DNA of 64,000 nt from Bacteroidales bacterium. GTDB lineage: Bacteria > Bacteroidota > Bacteroidia > Bacteroidales > Muribaculaceae. Shown piece after piece: positions 33,144-41,142 of the stretch. The stretch covers positions 15,416 through 79,415 of the forward strand of contig DXXK01000073.1 in the NCBI GenBank assembly GCA_019416425.1, in the 5' to 3' direction. The first letter of the stretch is position 1. Every line of letters starts with the position of its first letter. Below the pieces are notes generated by a model. That model saw only the letters and a list, made by a program, of their open reading frames with translations, was not told the origin of the DNA and did not search any database. The translations under genes were made by a program, and so were the position numbers.

Positions 33144-34313
33144 TCAGCCGAGGAAACTGAGAAGTACGCCGGCAGCGACTGCGGAGCCGATTACGCCGGC
33201 CACGTTCGGACCCATTGCGTGCATCAGCAGGTAGTTGCTGGGGTCGTATTCCAGACCGAGGTTGTTGGAGATACGGGCTGCCATCGGCACGGCCGAAACA
33301 CCGGCGTTGCCGATCAGCGGGTTGATTTTCTTGCCCGGACGCAGGATCAGATTGAACAGCTTCACTGCCAGTACGCCTGCGCAGCTGGCCATGATGAAGG
33401 CGCAGAAGCCCAGGCCGAAGATCAGCAACGTGTCGGTTGAAAGGAACTTGTCGCCTTGAGTCGAGGCGCCTACCGTCAGGCCCAGCAGGATTGTGACTAT
33501 GTCGGTCATGGCGTTGCTTGCCGTCTTGGCCAGACGGGTAGTCACGCCGCTTTCGCGCAGCAGGTTTCCGAAGAACAGCATACCCAGCAGGGGGATGCCC
33601 GACGGAACTACGAAACAGGTCAGAATCAGACCGACAATGGGGAAGATGATCTTCTCGTTCTGGCTCACTACGCGGGCGGGCTTCATCTTGATCAGACGCT
33701 CCTTCTTGGTTGTGAGCATACGCATGATCGGGGGCTGGATCAGCGGGATCAGAGCCATGTAGGAGTAGGCCGAGACAGCCACGGCACCCAGCAGCGCCGG
33801 ATTCAGCTTGGACGTAGTGAAGATAGCCGTGGGGCCGTCGGCTCCACCGATGATGGCCACACAGCCTGCGCTGAGCGGGTCGAAGCCGCACAGCAGCGCC
33901 AGCATGTAGGCACCGAAGATTCCGAACTGAGCCGCGCCGCCTATCACCATCAGCTTCGGGTTGGCAAGCAGCGCCGAGAAGTCGGTCATGGCGCCGATGC
34001 CCAGGAAGATCAGCGGGGGATACCAGCCCTTCTCCACACCGTTGTACAGGATGTTCAGCACCGAACCTGGTTCGTAGATGCCGATCTCCATTCCGGGCTG
34101 GAAGGGAATGTTGCCCAGCAGCATTCCAAAGCCGATCGGAACCAGCAGCAGAGGCTCGAAGTTCTTCTTGATTGCAAGCCATACGAAGAAACAGCCCACG
34201 GCCAGCATTATGATGTTGGACCATGTGCAGTTGTAGAAGCCGGTGAACTGCCAGAACGACTCGACAGTCTGCTTCATGAATTCTCCGAAGGAGTAGGATC
34301 CGAGTAACAACAT
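33144..34313 (-). CDS. mmdB: Sodium-pumping methylmalonyl-CoA decarboxylase, beta subunit
   Basis: The 389-residue membrane protein has about nine or ten hydrophobic segments and the Na+-translocating decarboxylase beta-subunit signature GGADGPTAIFTTSKLNPALL plus SAYSYMALIPLIQPP. It couples decarboxylation of carboxybiotin to outward Na+ transport. It is the last gene of mce-mmdA-mmdD-mmdC-mmdB, 21 bp after the biotin carrier. OadB of oxaloacetate decarboxylase is nearly identical in family, but the adjacent epimerase and carboxyltransferase favour methylmalonyl-CoA as substrate. Confidence 0.92.
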   Translation of the reverse strand: MLLLGSYSFGEFMKQTVESFWQFTGFYNCTWSNIIMLAVGCFFVWLAIKKNFEPLLLVPIGFGMLLGNIPFQPGMEIGIYEPGSVLNILYNGVEKGWYPPLIFLGIGAMTDFSALLANPKLMVIGGAAQFGIFGAYMLALLCGFDPLSAGCVAIIGGADGPTAIFTTSKLNPALLGAVAVSAYSYMALIPLIQPPIMRMLTTKKERLIKMKPARVVSQNEKIIFPIVGLILTCFVVPSGIPLLGMLFFGNLLRESGVTTRLAKTASNAMTDIVTILLGLTVGASTQGDKFLSTDTLLIFGLGFCAFIMASCAGVLAVKLFNLILRPGKKINPLIGNAGVSAVPMAARISNNLGLEYDPSNYLLMHAMGPNVAGVIGSAVAAGVLLSFLG

Positions 34314-34334
34314 GGATTCAGAATTTACTATTGT

Positions 34335-34787
34335 TTACTCCAGGATCAGTATATCGGCGCCTTCCGCCAGTGCATCGCCGGTATTGCAGCAGATCTTGGC
34401 TACAGTGCCGGCCTTGTCGGCGCGGATGTCGTTGTCCATCTTCATGGCTTCCAGCACGGCCACCTTCTGACCTACGGTCACCTGGTCGCCCACCTTGACG
34501 TCGATGCTCATCACAGTGCCTGGCAGCGGGCACTTGATGGCGCCGGCCGAACTGGGTGCGGGCACGTGCGCCGGCTTGCTGGTTACCTTGTTCTCGTTCA
34601 GTTTCGCGCCGGTGTTGGTCTTGCCGGACTGCGACAGGGCCGGCTTCTGGATCTTCGGCGCTGCCGGACGGTCCAGTTCAACCTTGTACGGAACGCCGTT
34701 CACCTCCACTGTGGCCTCGTTGTCGGTGATGTCTCCGACGCCCACGGTGAACTTCATTCCGTTGATTTTATATTTGTATTCTTTCAT
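34335..34787 (-). CDS. mmdC: Biotin carrier subunit of the decarboxylase
   Basis: The 150-residue protein has an N-terminal lead (MKEYKYKINGMKFTV), a Pro/Ala-rich linker (about 45-85) and a C-terminal biotinyl domain with the attachment motif EAMKMD; the Lys in it is biotinylated. It carries carboxyl groups from the carboxyltransferase to the membrane beta subunit. Gene order and linker are standard for Bacteroidetes. Confidence 0.94.
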   Translation of the reverse strand: MKEYKYKINGMKFTVGVGDITDNEATVEVNGVPYKVELDRPAAPKIQKPALSQSGKTNTGAKLNENKVTSKPAHVPAPSSAGAIKCPLPGTVMSIDVKVGDQVTVGQKVAVLEAMKMDNDIRADKAGTVAKICCNTGDALAEGADILILE

Positions 34788-34838
34788 TGCGTTTTAGGGT
34801 TATGAAATCGTTGACCTTAATTTTCAATCATTGATTTC

Positions 34839-35459
34839 TCATTTCAGCGGACGGCGGCTGGTGGAGTTGCGGTTTTCCACTTCAGGCACGACACGGAGAT
34901 TATATATCTTGGAATTCCAGGGGCTGTAGGCCTTGCGCATGCGGCGGATTGTCAGGATGGTGTCTTCCATATCGTGACCCCGGCCCATATGCTCGGCCAG
35001 CGCCATGGCGATCGCGGCTATAGTCTCGCCCGAGTCGGACTCGATATGATGGTCCTCGGCTTCTTCGGCGCTGACTCCATGGGCCTTGCGCTTCTTTATG
35101 GAATGCAGCGCGGTGGATATCTTCCCGAATCCCAGGAACAGTATGCTCAGGATGATCAGCACGGACAGCACTATGGTCATCGCGATGATGGTGATGGCGC
35201 CTCCGTACTCATCGTTCTCAGCTGCGTTCCGCGCCTTCTCGGCCTGGGTCATCTTGCGGGATGTCTGGCTCTCCTGGACAGTGTTGACCTCTTTCGAGTC
35301 GGTCCAGTCACCCTCCACATCGGTCTGCTTGCCCTGCTGCGACACCTCGGTGTATGTCTGTTCCGGCTCGGCCGGGACCGCGGCCTGAATCGTGACCGGA
35401 GCGCCAAGGAGCATGACCGTCATGGCTGCGGCTATTATTGATTTCTTTAACATCATCAT
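34839..35459 (-). CDS. mmdD: OadG/MmdD-type small membrane subunit
   Basis: The 206-residue protein has an N-terminal signal-like segment (SIIAAAMTVMLLGAPVTIQA), a charged periplasmic stretch, one membrane helix (about 88-115, ITIIAMTIVLSVLIILSILFLGFGK) and a basic cytoplasmic tail ending NSTSRRPLK. The single helix and tail are those of OadG-type assembly subunits. It lies between the carboxyltransferase and the biotin carrier. Three tandem ATGs occur at the start. Confidence 0.85.
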   Translation of the reverse strand: MMMLKKSIIAAAMTVMLLGAPVTIQAAVPAEPEQTYTEVSQQGKQTDVEGDWTDSKEVNTVQESQTSRKMTQAEKARNAAENDEYGGAITIIAMTIVLSVLIILSILFLGFGKISTALHSIKKRKAHGVSAEEAEDHHIESDSGETIAAIAMALAEHMGRGHDMEDTILTIRRMRKAYSPWNSKIYNLRVVPEVENRNSTSRRPLK

Positions 35460-35470
35460 GTTTGATAGTA

Positions 35471-35505
35471 CAGTCCCGGCCGAATCCAGGATCGGATTCG
35501 CCGGG
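35471..35505 (-). other. Intercistronic hairpin between mmdA and mmdD
   Basis: GTCCCGGC-CGAATCC on the left pairs with GGATTCG-CCGGGAC on the right, a 14-bp GC-rich stem with one bulged C. There is no T-run, so it is more likely an mRNA-stability or processing element than a terminator. Confidence 0.7.
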
Positions 35506-35514
35506 ACGGTGTCG

Positions 35515-37068
35515 TTACAAGGGGATGTTGCCGTGTTTCTTGGCCGGATTCGTCAGCTTCTTGGTGGCGAGCATGTTCAGGGCCTTGATTATACGGAAAC
35601 GGGTGTTGCGGGGTTCGATCACATCGTCGATGTAACCGTACTTGGCAGCCTGGTAGGGATTGGCGAAGAGGTCGCGGTACTCGTCCTCCTTGGCCTTGAT
35701 GAAGGCGGCGGGATCGTCGGAGTTCTTGGCCTCCTTGGCGTACAGCACGCCCACAGCGCCCTCGGCGCCCATCACGGCGATCTCGGCGCTGGGCCATGCG
35801 TAGTTCATGTCGCCGCGCAGCTGCTTGCAGCTCATCACGATGTGGGAGCCGCCGTAGCTCTTGCGCAGCGTTACGGTCACCTTGGGCACCGTCGCCTCGC
35901 CGTAGGCATACAGCAGTTTGGCGCCGTGCAGGATCACGCCGTTGTACTCCTGACCTGTGCCGGGCAGGAAGCCGGGAACGTCAACCAGCGTTACCAATGG
36001 AATGTTGAACGCGTCGCAGAAGCGAACAAAGCGTGCGCCCTTGCGGCTGGCGTTGCTGTCAAGCACGCCGGCCAGAACCTTCGGCTGATTGGCGACTACG
36101 CCGACAGCCTGGCCGTTGAAGCGGGCGAAGCCGATGATGATGTTCTTGGCGTAATCCTTCGATACCTCCAGGAACTCGCCGTTGTCCACGATGGCCGAGA
36201 TGATCTCGTACATGTCGTAGCTCTGCTTCGGGTTGTCCGGGATGATGTCGTTCAGCTTGTCCTCCAGACGGTCGATCGGATCCTCGCAGGTCACCAGCGG
36301 AGTCTCCTCCATGTTGTTCTGCGGCATGTAGCTCAGCAGCTTGCGCACCAGCGTCAGGGTCTCCTCCTCGTTCTCGGCAGCGAAGTGCGTAACGCCGCTC
36401 TTGGTGGAGTGTACCGACGCGCCGCCCAGGTTCTCCTGGCTTACGTCCTCGCCAGTAACGGTCTTCACTACCGACGGACCGGTCAGGAACATGTAGCTCA
36501 GACCCTTGGTCATGATGGTGAAGTCGGTCAGTGCGGGGCTATATACCGCACCTCCGGCACACGGACCCATGATGGCTGAGATCTGCGGGATTACGCCGCT
36601 GGCCATGATGTTGCGCTGGAAGATCTCGGAGTAGCCGGCCAGGGCGTTGATGCCCTCCTGGATGCGGGCGCCTCCCGAGTCGTTCAGGCCGATGACGGGG
36701 GCTCCCATCTTCATGGCCATGTCCATTACCTTGCAGATCTTCAGTGACATAGTCTCGCTCAGCGAGCCGCCGAACACGGTGAAGTCCTGTGCGAACACAT
36801 ACACCAGACGGCCGTCGATCGTACCGAAGCCCGTCACCACGCCGTCGCCCAGAATGTGCTTCTTGTCCTGGCCGAAGTTGGTGCAACGGTGTGTCACAAA
36901 CATGTCCAGCTCCTCGAAGCTGCCCTCGTCCAGCAGCATCGCGATACGCTCGCGGGCCGTGTACTTGCCGCGTGCATGCTGTTTTTCAATAGCTTTTTCG
37001 CCTCCGCCGAGACGGCACTCGGCGCGTTTCTCGATCAGTTGGGCGATTTTCTCTTCTTGCTTGCTCAT
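35515..37068 (-). CDS. mmdA: Methylmalonyl-CoA decarboxylase alpha subunit (carboxyltransferase)
   Basis: The 517-residue acyl-CoA carboxylase beta-type protein has two crotonase-like halves: RIAMLLDEGSFEELDMFV, GAPVIGLNDSGGARIQEG and MGPCAGGAVYSPAL in the first, PGFLPGTGQEYNGVILHGAKLLYAY and VTLRKSYGGSHIVM in the second. It moves the carboxyl group of methylmalonyl-CoA to biotin on MmdC. Propionyl-CoA carboxylase subunits look the same, but the linked beta and gamma/delta subunits mark the sodium-pump version. The epimerase gene is 76 bp upstream. Confidence 0.92.
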   Translation of the reverse strand: MSKQEEKIAQLIEKRAECRLGGGEKAIEKQHARGKYTARERIAMLLDEGSFEELDMFVTHRCTNFGQDKKHILGDGVVTGFGTIDGRLVYVFAQDFTVFGGSLSETMSLKICKVMDMAMKMGAPVIGLNDSGGARIQEGINALAGYSEIFQRNIMASGVIPQISAIMGPCAGGAVYSPALTDFTIMTKGLSYMFLTGPSVVKTVTGEDVSQENLGGASVHSTKSGVTHFAAENEEETLTLVRKLLSYMPQNNMEETPLVTCEDPIDRLEDKLNDIIPDNPKQSYDMYEIISAIVDNGEFLEVSKDYAKNIIIGFARFNGQAVGVVANQPKVLAGVLDSNASRKGARFVRFCDAFNIPLVTLVDVPGFLPGTGQEYNGVILHGAKLLYAYGEATVPKVTVTLRKSYGGSHIVMSCKQLRGDMNYAWPSAEIAVMGAEGAVGVLYAKEAKNSDDPAAFIKAKEDEYRDLFANPYQAAKYGYIDDVIEPRNTRFRIIKALNMLATKKLTNPAKKHGNIPL

Positions 37069-37082
37069 ATTTATTGGATTTA

Positions 37083-37134
37083 TAAGCCGTACGGCTTACA
37101 TTTCAACGACTCCGGGCCGCGTGGCTCCGGAGTC
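37083..37134 (-). other. Two hairpins between mce and mmdA
   Basis: TAAGCCGT-ACGGCTTA (37083-37098) is a perfect 16-bp palindrome. GACTCCGG (37108-37115) pairs with CCGGAGTC (37127-37134). They lie in the 76-base gap inside the operon and have no T-run. Confidence 0.65.
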
Positions 37135-37144
37135 ATTGTTGTTA

Positions 37145-37567
37145 TTATTTCTTGGCGGGATCCTCGCAGAGCTCGGTCAGTACGGCCTCGGTGCACTTGG
37201 GGTGCAGGAACGCAATCTGCAGACCGTCGGCGCCCTTGCGCGGAGCCTTGTCGATCAGCTTGATTCCCTTGTCCTCGCACTCTTTCAGCGCGTTGGCTAC
37301 GCCATCCTCGACGGCGAACGCCATGTGGTGCATGCCGCCGCGGCCTCCGTTCTTCTCGATGAACTTCGCGATGGTGCTGTCGGGACTTGTGGCCTCCAGA
37401 AGCTCGATCTTGGTGTCGCCTACCTTGAAGAAGGCTGTCGTCACTTTCTGGTCCTCCACGACTTCCTGCTTGTAGCACTTCAGACCCAGGATGTCCTCGT
37501 AGTACTTGATAGCCTCGGCCAGGTTAGGCACGGCTATACCGATGTGTTCAATGTGTGAGATTTCCAT
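37145..37567 (-). CDS. mce: Methylmalonyl-CoA epimerase
   Basis: The 140-residue vicinal-oxygen-chelate protein has HIEHIGIAVPNLAEAIKYYE at the start (first metal His), VVEDQKVTTAFFKVGDTKIELLE, GGRGGMHHMAFAVED (second metal His) and a final Glu in IELLE/CTEAVL. It interconverts (R)- and (S)-methylmalonyl-CoA and opens the operon for succinate-to-propionate conversion. A near-consensus -7 box lies about 110 bases upstream (RC of 37679-37687), one base longer than ideal. Confidence 0.94.
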   Translation of the reverse strand: MEISHIEHIGIAVPNLAEAIKYYEDILGLKCYKQEVVEDQKVTTAFFKVGDTKIELLEATSPDSTIAKFIEKNGGRGGMHHMAFAVEDGVANALKECEDKGIKLIDKAPRKGADGLQIAFLHPKCTEAVLTELCEDPAKK

Positions 37568-37789
37568 CGATTATTTATATTTAGGTTTTGGTTATATTCA
37601 TTATCAGGTGGGATACCTGTCCGGCAGCCGCTTTGGGTTCAGTCTCCAACCAACCGACTGCTTCTTGGTATCCGAGTGCAAAAGTAGTGAAAAAAAAACG
37701 AGATTGCAACCAAAAAATAACATGTTGTTGCGTCACGGCCTCTTAAAGATGGTTAAAACTTAAGCAAAATGCCGTTTAACTCCCGTATT

Positions 37790-37821
37790 TTTGGGTAAGT
37801 CAGAAAAAAATGTTAATTTTG
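37790..37821 (+). promoter_or_regulatory. Promoter of the lpxD operon
   Basis: TTTG (37790-37793), 20 bases, TAATTTTG (37814-37821): an exact consensus match 20 bases before the lpxD start. Confidence 0.88.
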
Positions 37822-37840
37822 TGCCGAAATAAGCACGATA

Positions 37841-38839
37841 ATGAAGATAACACCGCAAGTCATCGCGTCCATGACGAATGGACGTGTGGAGGGTGACGCC
37901 GACGTTGAGATTACCGGTTTTGCCAAGATCGAAGAGGCGAAACAGGGCGACATCACGTTTATCGCCAACCCAAAATATTCGCATTTTATCCATAGCACCA
38001 AGGCGTCGGCCGTGTTGGTCAGTGATGATTTTGACACGGAGGGTGCGGAAGTCACCGCAGTGATACGCGTCAAGGATCCCTACAAGTCGTTGGCCGACCT
38101 GCTCAACGCCTTCCAGGCGCAGAAGTCGGTGCCCCATGGCATCGAGCAGCCTTGCTTCATCGCTGATGGCGTCGAGGTTCCCGAGGATGCCTATGTCGGC
38201 GCGTTCTCCTATATCGGCCGCGGTGTTGTCATCGGCCGGGGAGTCCGCATTTACCCCCAGGTTTACGTCGGTGACGGCGTCCATATCGGCGACGGCACTG
38301 TGCTGCGTGCCGGTGTCCGCGTCTACGAGGGCTGCCGCATCGGCCGCAACTGCATCCTCCATAGCGGTTGCGTCATCGGTGCCGACGGATTCGGCTTCGC
38401 TCCATGTGCCGATGGAAGCTACGAAAAGATTCCCCAGATCGGTGTTGTCGAGATTGCCGATGATGTCGAGATCGGCGCCAACACCACAATCGATCGTGCC
38501 ACATTCGGCGCCACACGTGTGGGTCGCGGAACCAAGCTTGACAACCTGATCCAGATCGGTCATAACGTGGTGCTGGGAGAGTACAATGTATTCGCCGCTC
38601 AGTCCGGAGTTGCCGGATCTACCCATGTCGGCAGCTACAATCAGGTCGGCGGCCAGGTCGGTATCGCCGGACACATCACCGTGGGCGACCGCAACGGCCT
38701 CGGAGCCCAATGCGGTATCCACTCAAACGTTGGAAGCGACAAGCGTATGCTCGGCACCCCAGCCCAGGATGCCCGCCAGTTCATGAAGAACCAGGTGTAC
38801 ATCAACCGCCTTCAGGACCTGTTCAAGAGAAACAATTAA
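37841..38839 (+). CDS. lpxD: UDP-3-O-acyl-glucosamine N-acyltransferase
   Basis: At 332 residues it has the N-terminal uridine-binding domain (about 1-100: KITPQVIASMTNGRVEGDADVEITG, GDITFIANPKY) and a left-handed beta-helix of hexapeptide repeats (about 110-310), with the catalytic His in LIQIGHNVVLGEYN. It adds the second hydroxy-fatty acid in lipid A synthesis. It precedes lpxC/fabZ by 14 bp and lpxA follows, so three early lipid A steps form one operon. Confidence 0.94.
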   Translation: MKITPQVIASMTNGRVEGDADVEITGFAKIEEAKQGDITFIANPKYSHFIHSTKASAVLVSDDFDTEGAEVTAVIRVKDPYKSLADLLNAFQAQKSVPHGIEQPCFIADGVEVPEDAYVGAFSYIGRGVVIGRGVRIYPQVYVGDGVHIGDGTVLRAGVRVYEGCRIGRNCILHSGCVIGADGFGFAPCADGSYEKIPQIGVVEIADDVEIGANTTIDRATFGATRVGRGTKLDNLIQIGHNVVLGEYNVFAAQSGVAGSTHVGSYNQVGGQVGIAGHITVGDRNGLGAQCGIHSNVGSDKRMLGTPAQDARQFMKNQVYINRLQDLFKRNN

Positions 38840-38853
38840 AGCACACAATAATT

Positions 38854-40236
38854 ATGAATCAATTAACCTTAAAGGCTCCGTTCTCGGTCGAGGGCAAAGG
38901 ACTGCACTCTGGACTGATGCTCAAGGCAACTTTCCTCCCGGCGCCCGAGAATACAGGATATAAGTTCAAACGTGTCGACCTGCCTGACCAGCCGGTGATC
39001 GACGCTGTGGCCGAGAATGTGGTGGAGACCACGCGCGGCACCGTCATCGGTCGCAAGGACGTCACCGTCAGCACCATCGAGCATGCCATGGCGGCCCTCT
39101 ACGCAGCCGGCGTCGACAATGTCATGATCGAGGTCAACGGTCCCGAGGTTCCCATCCTGGACGGCAGTGCAATGGTGTATGTCGACCAGATCGAACGTGT
39201 CGGTCTGGAGGAGCAGAACGCCGACAAGGACTTTTATATTATTAAGGAGAAGAAACAGTTCCGCGACGAGGCGACGGGCTCCATGTTGACCATCTATCCC
39301 GACTCGGGTTTCAGCGTGGAGTGCATGGTGGAGTACAACTCGCCCGTGCTGCCCAACCAGTTCGCCGTTCTCGACGACCTGGCCGACTTCAAGCAAGAGG
39401 TGGCTGGCGCCCGCACGTTCGTGTTCGTGCGCGAGATCGCCGCGCTCGTCGAGCATAACCTCATCAAGGGGGGCGACCTGGACAACGCTATCGTAATCTA
39501 CGACCAGCCCGTCGACCAGAAGACCATCGATAACCTCTGCGACGTGATGGGCGTTGAGCACATGCATCTCGACAAGTTGGGCTACATCAATCCCAAGCCA
39601 CTGGCATGGGACAACGAGCCCGCGCGCCACAAGCTGATCGACGTGATCGGCGACCTGGCCTTGATCGGCCGTCCCATCCAGGGCCGCGTCGTCGCTATCC
39701 GTCCCGGACACACAGTCAACAACAAGTTCACCCGCATGGTGCGCCATGAGGTGAAGCACACCGAGATGCAGGCACCTCTCTACAACCCTAACCTGGCTCC
39801 AGTCATCGACATCAACGGCATACGCGATCGCATACCGCACCGCTTCCCCTTCCTGCTGATCGATAAGATTATCGAGATCGACAAGAAGCACGCCGTAGCC
39901 GTCAAGAACGTCACCGTCAACGAGCCCTTCTTCCAGGGACATTTCCCCAGCGAGCCTGTCATGCCCGGTGTCCTTCAGGTGGAAGCCATGGCGCAGACCG
40001 CCGGCGTCCTGGTACTCAATTTCCTGGACGAGCCTGAGAAATATTCAACATACTTCCTGAAGATCGACAACGTTAAGTTCCGTCAGAAGGTCGTCCCCGG
40101 TGACACGCTCAAGCTGCACGTGGCGCTGCAGACCGAGATTCGTCGCGGCTGCGCCATTGTCAAGGGTTACGCATTCGTCGGAGAGAAGGTTGTCTGCGAG
40201 GCCGAGTTCATGGCCCAGATCATCAAGAACAAGTAA
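38854..40236 (+). CDS. lpxC/fabZ: Bifunctional LpxC deacetylase / FabZ dehydratase
   Basis: This 461-residue fusion is typical of Bacteroidetes. The N-terminal LpxC half (about 1-305) starts LTLKAPFSVEGKGLHSGLML and carries zinc and catalytic motifs such as STIEHAMAAL, GPEVPILDGSA and the late Asp/His pair in KLIDVIGDLALIGRPIQGRV. The C-terminal FabZ half (about 315-461) has RIPHRFPFLLIDKI and the catalytic block GHFPSEPVMPGVLQVEAMAQ. It deacetylates UDP-acyl-GlcNAc and dehydrates hydroxyacyl-ACP. ATG 38854 is chosen; an in-frame extension to 38710 would run through the lpxD coding end. Confidence 0.95.
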   Translation: MNQLTLKAPFSVEGKGLHSGLMLKATFLPAPENTGYKFKRVDLPDQPVIDAVAENVVETTRGTVIGRKDVTVSTIEHAMAALYAAGVDNVMIEVNGPEVPILDGSAMVYVDQIERVGLEEQNADKDFYIIKEKKQFRDEATGSMLTIYPDSGFSVECMVEYNSPVLPNQFAVLDDLADFKQEVAGARTFVFVREIAALVEHNLIKGGDLDNAIVIYDQPVDQKTIDNLCDVMGVEHMHLDKLGYINPKPLAWDNEPARHKLIDVIGDLALIGRPIQGRVVAIRPGHTVNNKFTRMVRHEVKHTEMQAPLYNPNLAPVIDINGIRDRIPHRFPFLLIDKIIEIDKKHAVAVKNVTVNEPFFQGHFPSEPVMPGVLQVEAMAQTAGVLVLNFLDEPEKYSTYFLKIDNVKFRQKVVPGDTLKLHVALQTEIRRGCAIVKGYAFVGEKVVCEAEFMAQIIKNK

Positions 40237-40253
40237 CAATCACTTAGAAAATT

Positions 40254-41027
40254 ATGGGATCCTTATATAATGTAAGCAAAGACGCCAGGATCGGCAGCAA
40301 CACCAGCATCGGCGACTTCACCACCATCTACGATGATGTCGAGATCGGCGACAACTGCAACATCTACGGCAACGTGACCATATTTCCCGGCGCCCGTATC
40401 GGCGATGGCGTCACCATCTTTCCGGGCGCCGTCGTGGCCGCCATCCCGCAGGACCTGAAGTTCCGCGGCGAGTACACCAACGCCTTCGTCGGCGACGGCA
40501 CCACATTGCGTGAGTGCGTCACCGTGAACCGCGGCACCGCAGCCAAGGGCAAGACCGTCGTGGGTCAGAACTGTCTGCTGATGGCCTACACCCACATCGC
40601 CCACGACTGCGTGGTGGGCAATCGCGTGGTGATCAGCAACGCATGCCAGATCGGCGGCGAGGTGCAGATTGACGATGCCGCCGTGATCGGTGGCGGCAGT
40701 CTGATACACCAGTTCTGTCATCTGGGCCGCAACATCATGCTCCAGGGAGGCGCGCTGGTCAACAAGGACATTCCTCCTTTCGTCAAGGCAGCGCGCGAGC
40801 CTATATCATACGTAGGCCTTAACTCCATCGGCCTGCATCGCAACAACTTCAGCGAGGAGGACATCAAGATCATTGCCGACACTTACCGTCTGCTGTATCT
40901 CAGTGACCTCAACGTAACCAACGCCGTAAAGCTGATCAAGGAGCGCATCCCCGAGAATCCCATGCGCGACGAGATTGTCGACTTCATCAACAACTCTCAG
41001 CGCGGCGTGATCCGCTCAGCCATCTGA
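40254..41027 (+). CDS. lpxA: UDP-N-acetylglucosamine acyltransferase
   Basis: The 257-residue protein is a hexapeptide-repeat beta-helix (about 1-185) with the catalytic His in LLMAYTHIAHDCVVGN, GGEVQIDDAAVIGGGSLIHQF, and a C-terminal helical domain with GLNSIGLHRNNFSEEDI. It starts lipid A synthesis by moving a hydroxyacyl chain to UDP-GlcNAc. It is the last gene of lpxD-lpxC/fabZ-lpxA, with a strong terminator 38 bases after the stop. Confidence 0.95.
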   Translation: MGSLYNVSKDARIGSNTSIGDFTTIYDDVEIGDNCNIYGNVTIFPGARIGDGVTIFPGAVVAAIPQDLKFRGEYTNAFVGDGTTLRECVTVNRGTAAKGKTVVGQNCLLMAYTHIAHDCVVGNRVVISNACQIGGEVQIDDAAVIGGGSLIHQFCHLGRNIMLQGGALVNKDIPPFVKAAREPISYVGLNSIGLHRNNFSEEDIKIIADTYRLLYLSDLNVTNAVKLIKERIPENPMRDEIVDFINNSQRGVIRSAI

Positions 41028-41065
41028 TTCAATACGTAATGGCTCCGCATTACACATTGGGCATA

Positions 41066-41093
41066 AAATCACGGCAACGCCGTGATTTTTTTG
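41066..41093 (+). terminator. Rho-independent terminator of the lpx operon
   Basis: AAATCACGGC (41066-41075) pairs perfectly with GCCGTGATTT (41079-41088) around AAC, followed by T residues. Confidence 0.93.
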
Positions 41094-41119
41094 TTTGTCG
41101 GGGATTTTTATTAAATTTG
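41090..41119 (+). promoter_or_regulatory. Promoter of the M64 peptidase gene
   Basis: TTTG (41090-41093), 18 bases, TAAATTTG (41112-41119). The spacer is one or two bases short of the usual 19-21. The -33 element is built into the T-run of the lpx terminator. Confidence 0.65.
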
Positions 41120-41142
41120 CGGGGTTAACCAACTTGAAGGAC

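Noticed and set aside
37679..37687. Perfect -7 box for mce
   Set aside because: On the minus strand it reads TACTTTTTG, one base longer than TAnnTTTG, so I did not list it as a promoter.
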